From: Phycisphaerae bacterium
GTDB lineage: Bacteria; Planctomycetota; Phycisphaerae; UBA1845; JAFGLZ01
Direction of reading: 5' to 3'
DNA: 64,000 nucleotides
NCBI GenBank assembly: GCA_016927755.1
Contig: JAFGLZ010000060.1
Span: forward strand, 1-64,000
Position 1 is the first letter of the stretch. Each line of letters starts with the position of its first letter. The notes beneath the pieces were generated by a model, which made no database searches, was not told the DNA's origin, and worked only from the letters and a program-made list of their open reading frames with translations. The position numbers and the translations under genes are program-made. Positions 34,819 to 44,213 of the stretch are shown here, in pieces.

Positions 34819-35862
34819 TTGAAGGAAACGCCTAGGCACCTGCTGGATCTGGATCAATTCTCCCTGATCGAACGGTTGACCGAGGCGGGGCTCGAGCGCT
34901 TCCGCGTCGACCAGATCCTCGGTTGGGTCTACCGTCGCCGCGCGCGATCGTTCGACGAGATGACGAACTTGAGCAAGACGCTCCGGCTTCAGCTTGCCGA
35001 GCGATTCGACCTCTACACGTCGGAGATCGAGCGCCGTCAGACGTCGACCGACGGCACGTTCAAGCTGCTGCTCCGGTGGCCCGACGGGGCGACCAGCGAG
35101 TGCGTCATGATCCCGCAGGACACGCGGCGCGCCGTCTGCGTCAGCACTCAGGTGGGATGTCCGGTGGGATGCGCGTTCTGCGCGAGTGGCTTGGACGGGC
35201 TGGAGCGAAGCCTCACTTCGGGGGAGATCGTCGAACAGGCGATGCAGACGTACCTGCAGCTTCCCGAGGACCAACCGTTGACGCACGTCGTCTTCATGGG
35301 GATCGGCGAACCACTGGCCAACTACGATGCCACGGTCTCGGCGGTGCGAACACTCAATGCCGACTGGGGCCTCAACATCGGCGCCCGGCGGATCACGATC
35401 AGCACGGTTGGCCTGCCGAGGCAGATCCGTCGGCTGGCCGAGGAGGGCCTTCAAGTCGGCTTGGCGATCTCCCTGCACGCGCCCAACGACGAGCTTCGCC
35501 GAGAGATCATTCCCTGGGCCGAGCGGACGTCGATCGACGATCTCGTCGAGGCCGGGCGGCACTACTTCGATCGCACGGGGCGAGAAGTTACGCTCGAGTA
35601 CGTCCTGCTGGGAGAGCTCAACGATCGTCCGGCTCACGCCAAGCAGCTCGCGGCGGTGGCCCGAGGAATGCGCTGCAACGTGAACCTCATTCGCTACAAC
35701 GGTGTCAGTGACCTTCCGTATCGTCGCCCGGGGTCCGAAGCAACACACGCTTTCCTCGAGGTGCTGCGCAAAGCGGGCGTCAACGCCCACATTCGAGCCA
35801 GCCGCGGGATGGACATCGAGGCGGCGTGCGGCCAGTTGCGGCGTCAGCGCGGCGACCTATAA
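34819..35862 (+). CDS. rlmN: Dual-specificity rRNA/tRNA adenine-C2 methyltransferase RlmN
   Basis: 347 residues, radical SAM enzyme that methylates A2503 of 23S rRNA (and A37 of some tRNAs). The [4Fe-4S] motif C114-x3-C118-x2-C121 is in QVGCPVGCAFCASG. The catalytic C-terminal Cys is in RGMDIEAACGQL, and FMGIGEPLANYD is the usual SAM-site region. The start appears to be TTG at 34819 with AAGGGA about nine bases before; the sequence following (MKETPRHLLDLD) matches the family length. Confidence 0.95.
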   Translation: MKETPRHLLDLDQFSLIERLTEAGLERFRVDQILGWVYRRRARSFDEMTNLSKTLRLQLAERFDLYTSEIERRQTSTDGTFKLLLRWPDGATSECVMIPQDTRRAVCVSTQVGCPVGCAFCASGLDGLERSLTSGEIVEQAMQTYLQLPEDQPLTHVVFMGIGEPLANYDATVSAVRTLNADWGLNIGARRITISTVGLPRQIRRLAEEGLQVGLAISLHAPNDELRREIIPWAERTSIDDLVEAGRHYFDRTGREVTLEYVLLGELNDRPAHAKQLAAVARGMRCNVNLIRYNGVSDLPYRRPGSEATHAFLEVLRKAGVNAHIRASRGMDIEAACGQLRRQRGDL

Positions 35863-35966
35863 TGGGCTCTCGCCAGGCAGGTTCCTGCCGGCAATCATGA
35901 TGGCCTGGAAGAACTCGAGGACTGGCGGCGAACGGGCCGAGGACTCGGCCGCCGAGGGAGGCAATG

Positions 35967-36797
35967 ATGAAACCGCTGGATATCGGCGTATGCAGTTGGT
36001 CGCTCAAACAGCCCGATCTGGTCTCGGCATGCAAGGTGGCCAAGGAGCAACTGGGCCTGTCCCTGATGCAGGTCGGCTTCTTCGACACGTCCGTGCTGGA
36101 CGAGGCGAACGACGACAAGATCCTCTCGGCCCTCGGGGATAACGGCATCGAAGCCAGCGCAACGTGCATCGGGTACGCGACGGAAGACTACTCGTCCATC
36201 GCGCAAATCGCCAAGACCGGCGGATACCTTCCGGATGAGTATTGGGACGAGCGATTCAAGCTCACCCTGCGCGTTCGGGACATCTCCGCGAAGCTCGGGG
36301 CCAAGATGCTGATGACGCACATCGGTTTCGTTCCTCATGACTCGTCGGCGCCGGCGTATGCGACGATGGTGGAACGGCTCAAGAAGGTCACCGATGCGCT
36401 GGGAGAGAAGGGCATCACGCTCGTAATGGAGACGGGGCAGGAGCCGCCCGATGCCTTGATCGGTTTCATCGCGGCCGTCGGTCGCGAGAACATCCGCGTC
36501 AATTTCGATCCGGCCAACATGATCCTCTACGGCGTGGGCAAACCCGTGGAAGCCGTTGACGTCTTGAAGGACTACATCTCGCACGTCCACGCCAAAGACG
36601 CGACATGGTCCAAGGCCCCGGGAAAGGAGTGGGGCCAGGAGGTCGTTCTGGGCACGGGCGACGCCGACGTCCCTCGGATCGTCCAGAAGCTCAAGTCCTA
36701 CGGCTACGCGGGGCCGCTCGTCATCGAGCGCGAGGCCGGCGACGAGCGAATCAGCGACGTCAGGACCGGCATCGATCTACTACGATCGCTCGTCTAA
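35967..36797 (+). CDS. Sugar phosphate isomerase/epimerase (xylose-isomerase-like TIM barrel)
   Basis: 276 residues. It has the AP-endonuclease-2/xylose-isomerase-like barrel features: GVCSWSLKQPDL at the start, AKMLMTHIGFVPHD, LVMETGQEPPDALIGF (metal Glu), VNFDPANMILYG (Asp) and HVHAKDATW (His/Asp), ending PLVIEREAGDERISDVRTGIDLLRSL. These metal-binding residues fit hydroxypyruvate isomerase or inosose-dehydratase-type enzymes, common in planctomycetes. Two ATGs occur (35964 and 35967); the second has better spacing from GGGAGG. It follows rlmN by about 100 bp. The exact substrate is not determinable. Confidence 0.88.
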   Translation: MKPLDIGVCSWSLKQPDLVSACKVAKEQLGLSLMQVGFFDTSVLDEANDDKILSALGDNGIEASATCIGYATEDYSSIAQIAKTGGYLPDEYWDERFKLTLRVRDISAKLGAKMLMTHIGFVPHDSSAPAYATMVERLKKVTDALGEKGITLVMETGQEPPDALIGFIAAVGRENIRVNFDPANMILYGVGKPVEAVDVLKDYISHVHAKDATWSKAPGKEWGQEVVLGTGDADVPRIVQKLKSYGYAGPLVIEREAGDERISDVRTGIDLLRSLV

Positions 36798-37208
36798 CCG
36801 TCGGCAGCCGAAGGATCGACGCGCCCCGGGTTCTCGAGCCGAACATTGACGCCGCGAGAAGGCGTTCCCGCGACGGGAACGCCCAGCGCGGGGGCCTGGG
36901 GGTGCGGATGAGCGATCTGCGGGGTACAGGCGGGCTGATAGGACACGTGTGCCACTTCAACTCGGGGAAAGCCCGGAGGTGAGCCCACGGTATCCCCTGC
37001 GGTCCGAAGTCCAACGGGCAGGGCGATCTGCCTGCCCAGAGATCGCGAGAATCATTCCTAAACCTATCAACTCCTAAGGGATGAGGGGTAGTAAAGTGCC
37101 CTGGCGCTTGCGTCGATACTGCTGAAGGTCGGATCTCTTTGACATCTCCACGCTTCGACGCGACTGCGACCTCCGGTCGGGCCGTTGAACGGGGATGGCG
37201 GAGGCCTC
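36798..37208. other. Intergenic region with hairpin
   Basis: 411 bp without a gene. It contains a perfect 10-bp hairpin GGCGTTCCCG-CGA-CGGGAACGCC at 36861-36883, with no T-tract. Two ARRYCYN-like heptads (GGTCCG AAGTCCA) near 37006-37019 are too few to call an array. Confidence 0.45.
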
Positions 37209-38825
37209 ATGTCCTCGCAGACCGCACGCATCTTGATCGCTGACGACGAACCCGTCGTGGCGCGGTTCATCGAGAACGCGCTGAAGCTCGATGGTTGGTC
37301 GTGCGAGACCGTGGCCAGCGCCAGTGAAGCGTACTCGCGCGTTTGTCAGACGCCGTTCGACGTCGTCATCTCGGACGTGGCCATGCCGGACATGACGGGC
37401 CTGGACTTGCTGGACAAGATCGTGGCGATCCGGCCCGAAAGCCGCGTGGTCCTGATTACGGGCATGGGGTCGAGCGACTTGGCGAAGCAGGCGATCCGCC
37501 GAGGGGCGTTCGAGTACATCGAGAAGCCGTTCGAAATCGAACAGTTGCGCCGCACCGTATCGGAAGCGATTCGCGATCGACGACATGACAGCGGCCCCGA
37601 CGAGCCCGGATGGCATTTCCTAAAGGAATCCGCGAGTCCGCCCCTGCTGATCAACCGCGACCCGCTGACCGGTCTGATCAATCACCGCTGCTTCCACGAG
37701 GAGTTGGTCAAGATCAGGTCACGGTGCCGACGCCGCAATCACCCGGTAAGCGTCCTGCTCATCGACGTGGACGATTTCACGAACATCAACACGAAGTACG
37801 GTCACGCGTTCGGCGACTTCGCCCTGCGGGAGCTGGCCCGGCGTCTTCGAACGGCCTGCCGCGAGGAAGACATCGTTTCGCGTTACAGCGGCCAACAGTT
37901 CGCCGTCGCCATGATCGAGACGGACATCCGGCAGGCCGCCACGCTGGCGCGGCGATTGCGGTTGCTCATGACGGGCAACACGATTCCCTACGCCGAGGAA
38001 GACGTCCAGATGGCCGTCTGCGTCGGCATCGCCGAGTGCGATCCCGGCTTCATCGAGTCGGAGAGCAATCTCCTGCAGCGAGCGACACAGGCCCTGACCC
38101 AAGCCAAGAAGCAGGGCGGTTCGGTGATCATTTGCTGGGACGAGATGGAACGCATGGGGCCGGACGGTCCTCTCCCGGACGAGGATGGGATCGAGCGCAT
38201 GGCCGAGCAGTTCGAGCAGCTCAATCAGCAGCTCAGGAAATCCTACATCGAATCGACCGAGGCCTTCATCGCCGCGGTCGAGGCGAAGGACCCCTACACG
38301 AAGCGGCATTCGCTCACGGTGGCAACGTATGCCGCGGCGCTGGCCAGGACACTCCAGCTTGACCGGGTCGTCGTCGAAACGATCGAGACCGCCGCCATTC
38401 TGCACGACATCGGAAAGATCGGCATTCCCGATCGAATCCTCACCAAGACCGAGCGACTCACGGATGAGGAGTTTGCCCTGATCCGTCAGCACCCGGTCAT
38501 GGCCGTTCGGATCCTGAGGCGAGTCAGCTTCCTTCGAGCCGAATTGCCAATGATCCTCTACCACCATGAGTGGTGGGACGGGTCCGGATATCCAGAGGGC
38601 CTCTCGGGCGAGGCCATTCCTTTCGGCGCGAGAATTCTGCACGTTGCCGACTCCATCGAGGCCATGCTGGCCGAGAGGAGCTACAAGGGCAGCTACACGC
38701 TGGAGCGCGTCATCGAGGAGCTCCAGGCCGGCGCCGGATCGCAGTTTGATCCCCAGATCGTCCGGGCGGCCGTTCGCTGGCTCCAAGAAGACGCCTCTCA
38801 GGTCCTCGTGACCGCGGAAGCCTGA
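37209..38825 (+). CDS. Response regulator with degenerate GGDEF and HD-GYP domains
   Basis: 538 residues. Receiver domain 8-120: acidic pair ADDE, phospho-acceptor Asp56 in ISDVAMPDM, Thr in LITG and Lys in YIEKPF. GGDEF-type domain 145-305: DPLTGLINHRCF and DVDDFTNINTKYGHAFGD are normal. The active loop, however, reads S-G-Q-Q-F (227-231) instead of GGDEF/GGEEF, so cyclase activity is unlikely. HD-GYP domain 355-535: HSLTVATYAAALA, HDIGKIGIPDRIL (His399-Asp400) and HHEWWDGSGYPEGL (452-462) are intact. It probably hydrolyses c-di-GMP in response to an unlinked histidine kinase. The ATG at 37209 follows GGAGG. Confidence 0.93.
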   Translation: MSSQTARILIADDEPVVARFIENALKLDGWSCETVASASEAYSRVCQTPFDVVISDVAMPDMTGLDLLDKIVAIRPESRVVLITGMGSSDLAKQAIRRGAFEYIEKPFEIEQLRRTVSEAIRDRRHDSGPDEPGWHFLKESASPPLLINRDPLTGLINHRCFHEELVKIRSRCRRRNHPVSVLLIDVDDFTNINTKYGHAFGDFALRELARRLRTACREEDIVSRYSGQQFAVAMIETDIRQAATLARRLRLLMTGNTIPYAEEDVQMAVCVGIAECDPGFIESESNLLQRATQALTQAKKQGGSVIICWDEMERMGPDGPLPDEDGIERMAEQFEQLNQQLRKSYIESTEAFIAAVEAKDPYTKRHSLTVATYAAALARTLQLDRVVVETIETAAILHDIGKIGIPDRILTKTERLTDEEFALIRQHPVMAVRILRRVSFLRAELPMILYHHEWWDGSGYPEGLSGEAIPFGARILHVADSIEAMLAERSYKGSYTLERVIEELQAGAGSQFDPQIVRAAVRWLQEDASQVLVTAEA

Positions 38826-39100
38826 TCCTTCCGGACATCCGAAGCCCCTGCCAAGCCACTTCCCGCCCGGTTGCGCGGCGAAGTCCAGACCTTCGCATTC
38901 TCGCATCCCGATTGCTACGCTGTATGTGCAAACGAGTCTCAGGCGTCATACGTCGAGGTCCGCGCTTGGTCCATGTGCCATCTCGTCGAGGTCTTTCAAG
39001 CTGCGGGGGGGGCGGTAGTGAAAGACGGAAGGAAGCTGCGTCCGCGAGCTAGGTGAGTTGGTACGGGACGGACACACTGAGCTCGAGGAAGGACCCGAGG
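38826..39100. other. Intergenic region before the fusion cytochrome gene
   Basis: 275 bp, no gene seen. A clean Shine-Dalgarno (AAGGA) for the downstream start lies at its end. No clear promoter or terminator was found. Confidence 0.4.
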
Positions 39101-42100
39101 ATGGTGATGGATCCGTGGCGACGTAATCCCTTGTTCCTCTTTCTAGTTGCGGCTATTGGGCTGCTCGTGGAGATGGCCGCGGCATCGCAGGCCAGCCACG
39201 CAATTGCCCCCAAGACGCCGTCGTGGTGCGTAAAGAAGGCGACCTGGCAGGAGACCATGCTTTCCGCGCGCGAGGCACTGACAAAGCAGAAGAACGCGTC
39301 CGGCAAGGGCGCCCTGATGCCGGACTTCGGCAGGCCCCATTTCACGGTCATGGCATGGATCCGAACGACCGTCGGCGGGGTGATCTTCTCGAAATCCTCC
39401 CCTGAGGGCGACTGGACCAAGCCGGGCAACAAGGCATTTCTTGTAGACAGCGGGAACCTGCAACTGGCCATGGACGCCACGCGCATCGGGTGCTTTCCAG
39501 GCGACACGACCGTCACGGACGGTAAGTGGCATCACGTGGCCGTCACCTGCCATCCCGCCGGGGCGGACTTTCCCCATGGCATCGAGTTCTATCTCGATGG
39601 CAAGTTGGATAGAGAGCGGCGGGTGGACGCCTTGCCTTCCGATGGCCTGGGACAGGTCGTACGGATCGGCTCAGCCGGACAAGGCCGCGACGCGCCAACC
39701 GCGTTCCAAGGCGACATCGACGAGCTGTGCGTCTACGACAGGAACCTGAGCTCGGCTGAAATCAAACGCTGCTATGAAGCACCACCCCCAGAACCTCAAA
39801 CCGGCTGCGTGGGCTACTGGGCATTCGACAGAGATGGCTCGGACGACTCGGGCAACGGGAATCACGCCCTCGTCAAGAACGCGACTCCGGTTGAAGGACG
39901 AAGCGGCCGTGCACTGCATTTCGATGGCCGGAGTCGTGTCGAGGTCGATCTGACCCAGGCAGTAATGTGCCGACGCACGTTGTGGAAGCTGCTTGAATGC
40001 GACTTCGCGGCCGCGCCTTTGCTCGAGCAGATGAAGTGGGAGCGGGAAGACCACATCTGGAACACCGCCTGGAATCCCGGCGACCTGACCGTGCTCGCCC
40101 GACGATATGCGGAAGCCTGTAGTGACGCTGCTCTTCTGCAACGGCACGTCAGACGTCTTGCCATCGGGGCCGACGACGCTGCAACCCTCGCGAGGGTTCG
40201 CCAGGCCTACTACTTGTTCAAGGATCTCCGCGTGAAGCAGTCGCCCCTGCTGAGTATCGATTTCAAGAGCCTGCGACTGGCGGTGACTGATCTGGCCGAC
40301 ACCTTCGGCCAGGAGTATCCCAGCGGCAAGGACTACCTTGCCAAGCTTGATACTTGGGAAAGACGGGTGCCCGGACTGCTGGACCGTCTCGCCATGGGCG
40401 ACCGGCAGGCTGCCAAGGACGCCGACAGACTCGTCGCGTTCTGCCGAGAAGTGCTGCTGGCCAATCCGCTGCTTGACTTCGATCGGATGCTGCTGATCGA
40501 CCACGACCGGAACGACCTCGAGTACAAGTACGGTTACGTGAAGAGCAAGGGATTGCCCATGAATTACGAGGGCAACTCGAGCCTGCACAAGACGGGTTAT
40601 GACAACCGTATCGCGATCCTTTCGCCCCTCGGACCCGACGCCCGGCTTACCACGCTCTTTCGGCCCGAGGGTGGGCAGTTGGTGAGCGACGTCGACCTGC
40701 ACTTCGACGCAAACAAGCTGCTGTTCTCCATGCCGGGCAAGAACGGGCGATGGCAGATCTTCGAGATGAACGTCGACGGGACAGGAGTGCGGCAACTCCC
40801 CCTCATCGAGCAGGCGGACGTGGACAACTACGACGCATGTTACCTGCCGGACGGAAACATACTCTTCACTTCCTCGGCCTGCTTCACCGGCGTTCCTTGC
40901 GTGGCGGGCTTCCATCACGTAGCCCAGCTCCACCGCCTCGACGTCCGCACCGGCAACATCCGGCGGCTGACCTTCGAGCAGGATCACGATTGGTGCCCGA
41001 CGGTCTTGAACGACGGACGCGTGCTTTACACGCGTTGGGAATACACCGACCTGCCGCACTACCTCTCGCGGATCCTGTTCCATATGAATCCCGATGGCAC
41101 TGGGCAGATGGAATACTACGGCAGTAATTCGAACTGGCCCACTGCCATGTTCTACGCGCGCCCGGTGCCAAACCACCCCACGAAGTTCGTGGCCGTCGTG
41201 GGCGGTCATCACGGCGCGCCACGGATGGGAGAGCTCGTGCTCTTCGATCCCGCCAAGGGGCGCCGGGAGGCCGACGGCGTGATCCAGCGCATTCCCGGCT
41301 ACGGCAAACCAGTCGAGCCGATCATTCGCGATACGCTCGCCGATCACAGTTGGCCCAAGTTCCTCCATCCCTACCCCCTGAGCGACAAGTACTTCATCGT
41401 CTCGGCCAGGCCCGCCGCGGACTCCAATTGGGGGATCTATCTGGTCGACGTCTTCGACAACATGCTCCTGCTCAAGGCGGTCGAGGGCCGGCACCTGCTC
41501 GAACCCATCCCCTTGCGCAAGACCAAGACCCCCCCAATCATCGCCGACAAGGTCGAGCCAGAACGCACGGACGCGTTGGTCCATCTGATCGATGTCTACG
41601 CCGGCGACGGCCTGAAGGGCATACCCCGCGGCACGGTCAAGAAGCTCCGCGTGTTCACGTATCATTTCGCTTATCACGGAATGGGGGGTCAACAGAATCG
41701 GGTCGGCCTCGACGGGCCGTGGGATGTCAAGCGGGTGCTTGGGACGGTTCCCGTGGCCCAGGACGGTTCGGCGCTGTTCCGTGTCCCGGCCAACACGCCG
41801 ATCTCGATCCAGCCGCTCGACGCCGAGGGCAAGGCGCTGCAACTCATGCGGAGCTGGATGACCGCCATGCCCGGCGAGGTGCTGTCGTGTGTCGGCTGCC
41901 ATGAGAGACAGGGCACGACCCCGCCGGTAAAGCAGACCCTCGCCTTGCGTCAGCCGCCCTCGGAGATCGCCCCCTGGCATGGGCCGACCCGGGGCTTCTC
42001 GTTCAACAGGGAGGTCCAGCCGGTTCTCGACAAGTACTGCGTGGCGTGCCACGACGGTCGGCCGCGACCCGACGGCAAGTCGATACCTGACTTGCGGGCC

Positions 42101-43444
42101 AAGCCGTACATCGTCCAGAAGGGCACGAAGTACACGCCTTCCTATTGGGCGCTCCGCCGCTTCGTCAGAACCACGACGATGGAAGGCGACATGCACCTTC
42201 TGGCCCCTTGCGAGTACCACGCCGACAACACCGAGCTGATCCAAGTGCTCTCAAAGGGCCACCACAATGTGCAGGTTGACGCCGAGGCTTGGGACCGACT
42301 CATCACCTGGATCGACTTGCACGCGCCCGCTCACGGCACGTGGCACGAACTGATGGGCACGTCCGTCGCCCATATGCGCGACCGCCGCCGAGCCATGATG
42401 AAGCGCTACGCAACCGGACGCGACGAAGACCCCGAGGCGATCCCCGACACCCCGGTCCTGCCGATCGAGCCGATCATGCCCGACCTCTCGTCCGAACCCC
42501 CGAGCCCCCCGGTGGCATGCCTAGGGTGGCCCTTCGATGCCGACCAGGCCAGCCGCCGCCAGCGCGCCGCCGGCAGGCACGAGCGGACGATCGATCTGGG
42601 CGGAGGCGTGAAGCTGGAGCTGGTCCGGATTCCGGCGGGACAGTTCGTCATGGGCGATTCGAACGGGGACCTGGACGAGCGGCCATCGGCGTGTGTGACG
42701 ATCGACCGACCTTTCTGGATGGGCAGATTCGAGGTCACCAACGAGCAGTTCCGCCGGTTCGACCCCTCGCACGACAGCCGCTTCGAGCCGGGCGACTTCA
42801 TCCAACTGGGGATCAAGGAGCGCGGATATCTCGTCAACCGAGCCCGGCAGCCCGTCGTGCGCGTCTCCTGGCACCAGGCTAGCGCCTTCTGCCGTTGGCT
42901 ATCGGCACGCGCCGGCGAGGCCTTCAACCTGCCGACCGAAGCGCAGTGGGAGTACGCCTGCCGAGCGGGGACGTCAAGCCCATTCTGGCATGGCGGCTGC
43001 GATGTTGATTTCTCCTCGTTCGCCAATCTCGCCGACGCCTCCCTGAAGCACGTAGACACGTTCGACTTCGGCTTCCCATCGAGCTGCGTGCCCCCGTGGC
43101 GACCCGCGATCGATACAGTCAACGATCGGTTCCGTGTCTCGGCACCCGTCGGAACATACCAACCCAACCCCTGGGGACTGTTCGACATGCACGGCAACGT
43201 AGCCGAGTGGACTCAGACCCTCTACCGCCCATACCCGTACCGTGATGGCGATGGCCGGAACGATCCGGATGCCCAGGCAAAGAGAGTGGTTCGCGGCGGA
43301 TCATGGTACAACCGCCCCAAGAGGGCGCGATCGGCCTTCCGTTTGGCATACCAGCCCTTCCGTGGCGTCTACAACGTGGGGTTTCGTGTCATCTCTCCGA
43401 TTCAAGTGCGAACGGCGGCGGCCCTCAACGTCCGTGCCCGGTGA
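39101..43444 (+). CDS. Giant secreted LamG / HzsA-like dihaem cytochrome c / SUMF1 fusion
   Basis: 1447 residues, the longest gene here. The ATG at 39101 has AAGGA at 7-nt spacing and a signal peptide (MVMDPWRRNPLFLFLVAAIG type). About 80-245 is a LamG/concanavalin-like lectin (FTVMAWIRTTVGG, GKWHHVAVTCH, ELCVYDRNLSSAEIKR). A second LamG beginning (GYWAFDRDGSDDSGNGNHA) breaks off into a helical stretch. About 463-927 resembles the propeller/middle region of hydrazine synthase alpha (HzsA) and related planctomycete proteins. Two haem c motifs follow, CVGCH (930-934) and CVACH (980-984). About 1163-1440 is a SUMF1/FGE-like domain (VRIPAGQFVMGDSN, GRFEVTNEQFRRFD, LPTEAQWEYACRAG, GNVAEW, RVVRGGSWYNRP). 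The catalytic Cys pair of true FGE is absent. Likely a periplasmic or surface redox protein that binds glycans; substrate unknown. Confidence 0.88.
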   Translation: MVMDPWRRNPLFLFLVAAIGLLVEMAAASQASHAIAPKTPSWCVKKATWQETMLSAREALTKQKNASGKGALMPDFGRPHFTVMAWIRTTVGGVIFSKSSPEGDWTKPGNKAFLVDSGNLQLAMDATRIGCFPGDTTVTDGKWHHVAVTCHPAGADFPHGIEFYLDGKLDRERRVDALPSDGLGQVVRIGSAGQGRDAPTAFQGDIDELCVYDRNLSSAEIKRCYEAPPPEPQTGCVGYWAFDRDGSDDSGNGNHALVKNATPVEGRSGRALHFDGRSRVEVDLTQAVMCRRTLWKLLECDFAAAPLLEQMKWEREDHIWNTAWNPGDLTVLARRYAEACSDAALLQRHVRRLAIGADDAATLARVRQAYYLFKDLRVKQSPLLSIDFKSLRLAVTDLADTFGQEYPSGKDYLAKLDTWERRVPGLLDRLAMGDRQAAKDADRLVAFCREVLLANPLLDFDRMLLIDHDRNDLEYKYGYVKSKGLPMNYEGNSSLHKTGYDNRIAILSPLGPDARLTTLFRPEGGQLVSDVDLHFDANKLLFSMPGKNGRWQIFEMNVDGTGVRQLPLIEQADVDNYDACYLPDGNILFTSSACFTGVPCVAGFHHVAQLHRLDVRTGNIRRLTFEQDHDWCPTVLNDGRVLYTRWEYTDLPHYLSRILFHMNPDGTGQMEYYGSNSNWPTAMFYARPVPNHPTKFVAVVGGHHGAPRMGELVLFDPAKGRREADGVIQRIPGYGKPVEPIIRDTLADHSWPKFLHPYPLSDKYFIVSARPAADSNWGIYLVDVFDNMLLLKAVEGRHLLEPIPLRKTKTPPIIADKVEPERTDALVHLIDVYAGDGLKGIPRGTVKKLRVFTYHFAYHGMGGQQNRVGLDGPWDVKRVLGTVPVAQDGSALFRVPANTPISIQPLDAEGKALQLMRSWMTAMPGEVLSCVGCHERQGTTPPVKQTLALRQPPSEIAPWHGPTRGFSFNREVQPVLDKYCVACHDGRPRPDGKSIPDLRAKPYIVQKGTKYTPSYWALRRFVRTTTMEGDMHLLAPCEYHADNTELIQVLSKGHHNVQVDAEAWDRLITWIDLHAPAHGTWHELMGTSVAHMRDRRRAMMKRYATGRDEDPEAIPDTPVLPIEPIMPDLSSEPPSPPVACLGWPFDADQASRRQRAAGRHERTIDLGGGVKLELVRIPAGQFVMGDSNGDLDERPSACVTIDRPFWMGRFEVTNEQFRRFDPSHDSRFEPGDFIQLGIKERGYLVNRARQPVVRVSWHQASAFCRWLSARAGEAFNLPTEAQWEYACRAGTSSPFWHGGCDVDFSSFANLADASLKHVDTFDFGFPSSCVPPWRPAIDTVNDRFRVSAPVGTYQPNPWGLFDMHGNVAEWTQTLYRPYPYRDGDGRNDPDAQAKRVVRGGSWYNRPKRARSAFRLAYQPFRGVYNVGFRVISPIQVRTAAALNVRAR

Positions 43445-43568
43445 AGCAGCGAGGCGCAACGCGACAACGAAGGAGCAACCCCAGCCCGCGGCACGGCGCC
43501 TTGCAGGCGGCTTCGGCCACTGCTACAAACGGGGGTTGGGGTGGTCGCCTGTCGATGGGAGGTGCGCC

Positions 43569-44195
43569 ATGTCGGTGAAGATCGAATGGCTCGGGCACGC
43601 GAGCTTCAAGATCAGCGGCAGCAAGACCGTTTACATCGACCCGTGGAAACTGTCAGCACCGTCCGGATCGGCGGACATCGTGATCGTCTCGCACAGCCAC
43701 TACGACCACTGCAGCCCGGAGGACGTCCGGGCCGTTCGGACGGAGGCGACCACCGTGCTGGCCCCGCCCGATTGCGCGGCCAAGCTCGGAAAGATCACGG
43801 CGGCGTCGCCCGGAAAGGTCCATGAGATCGGCGGCGCAAAGGTCGAGATCGTGCCGGCGTACAATATCGGCAAGGAATTTCACCCGAAGGCGAACGATTG
43901 GATCGGAGCGGTCGTGGAAATGGACGGCGTTCGCGTCTACTACGCGGGCGACACGGACCAGATCCCCGAAATGGGCCAACTCCGGGAAATCACCGTCGCC
44001 TTGCTACCTGTCGGCGGAACGTACACGATGAATGCGGATCAAGCCGCCGCGGCGGTCAAAGTGATCAATCCCGGGCGGGCCGTCCCGTATCATTGGGGCG
44101 ACATCGTCGGCGATCACGGCGACGCGGAGGCCTTCAAGGCCAAGGCGACGTGCGACGTATCGGTCCTGTCGCCGGGGGGCTCGCTAACGATCTAG
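43569..44195 (+). CDS. Metallo-beta-lactamase-fold hydrolase (UPF0173 type)
   Basis: 208 residues. Metal ligands are HSHYDHCS (HxHxDH), GDTD and a C-terminal YHWGD. The start EWLGHASFKISGSKTVYIDPW is the typical opening of the UPF0173 family (MBL-fold metal-dependent hydrolases). Family biochemistry is poorly defined. The ATG at 43569 has GGGAGG at 6-nt spacing. It lies 18 bp upstream of the ABC ATPase gene and is probably cotranscribed with it. Confidence 0.9.
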   Translation: MSVKIEWLGHASFKISGSKTVYIDPWKLSAPSGSADIVIVSHSHYDHCSPEDVRAVRTEATTVLAPPDCAAKLGKITAASPGKVHEIGGAKVEIVPAYNIGKEFHPKANDWIGAVVEMDGVRVYYAGDTDQIPEMGQLREITVALLPVGGTYTMNADQAAAAVKVINPGRAVPYHWGDIVGDHGDAEAFKAKATCDVSVLSPGGSLTI

Positions 44196-44213
44196 GGTAA
44201 ACAAGGGAGGCGT

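Noticed and set aside
39671-42244. An 857-residue open frame antisense to the giant fusion gene
   Set aside because: Caused by GC-rich third positions in the sense gene. It has no recognisable domain, no ribosome site, and the sense frame has a signal peptide and clear domains.
39101-43444. Reading the HzsA-like protein as evidence of anammox
   Set aside because: HzsA-like proteins occur widely in non-anammox planctomycetes; no hydrazine synthase beta/gamma, hydrazine dehydrogenase or nitrite reductase is in the window.
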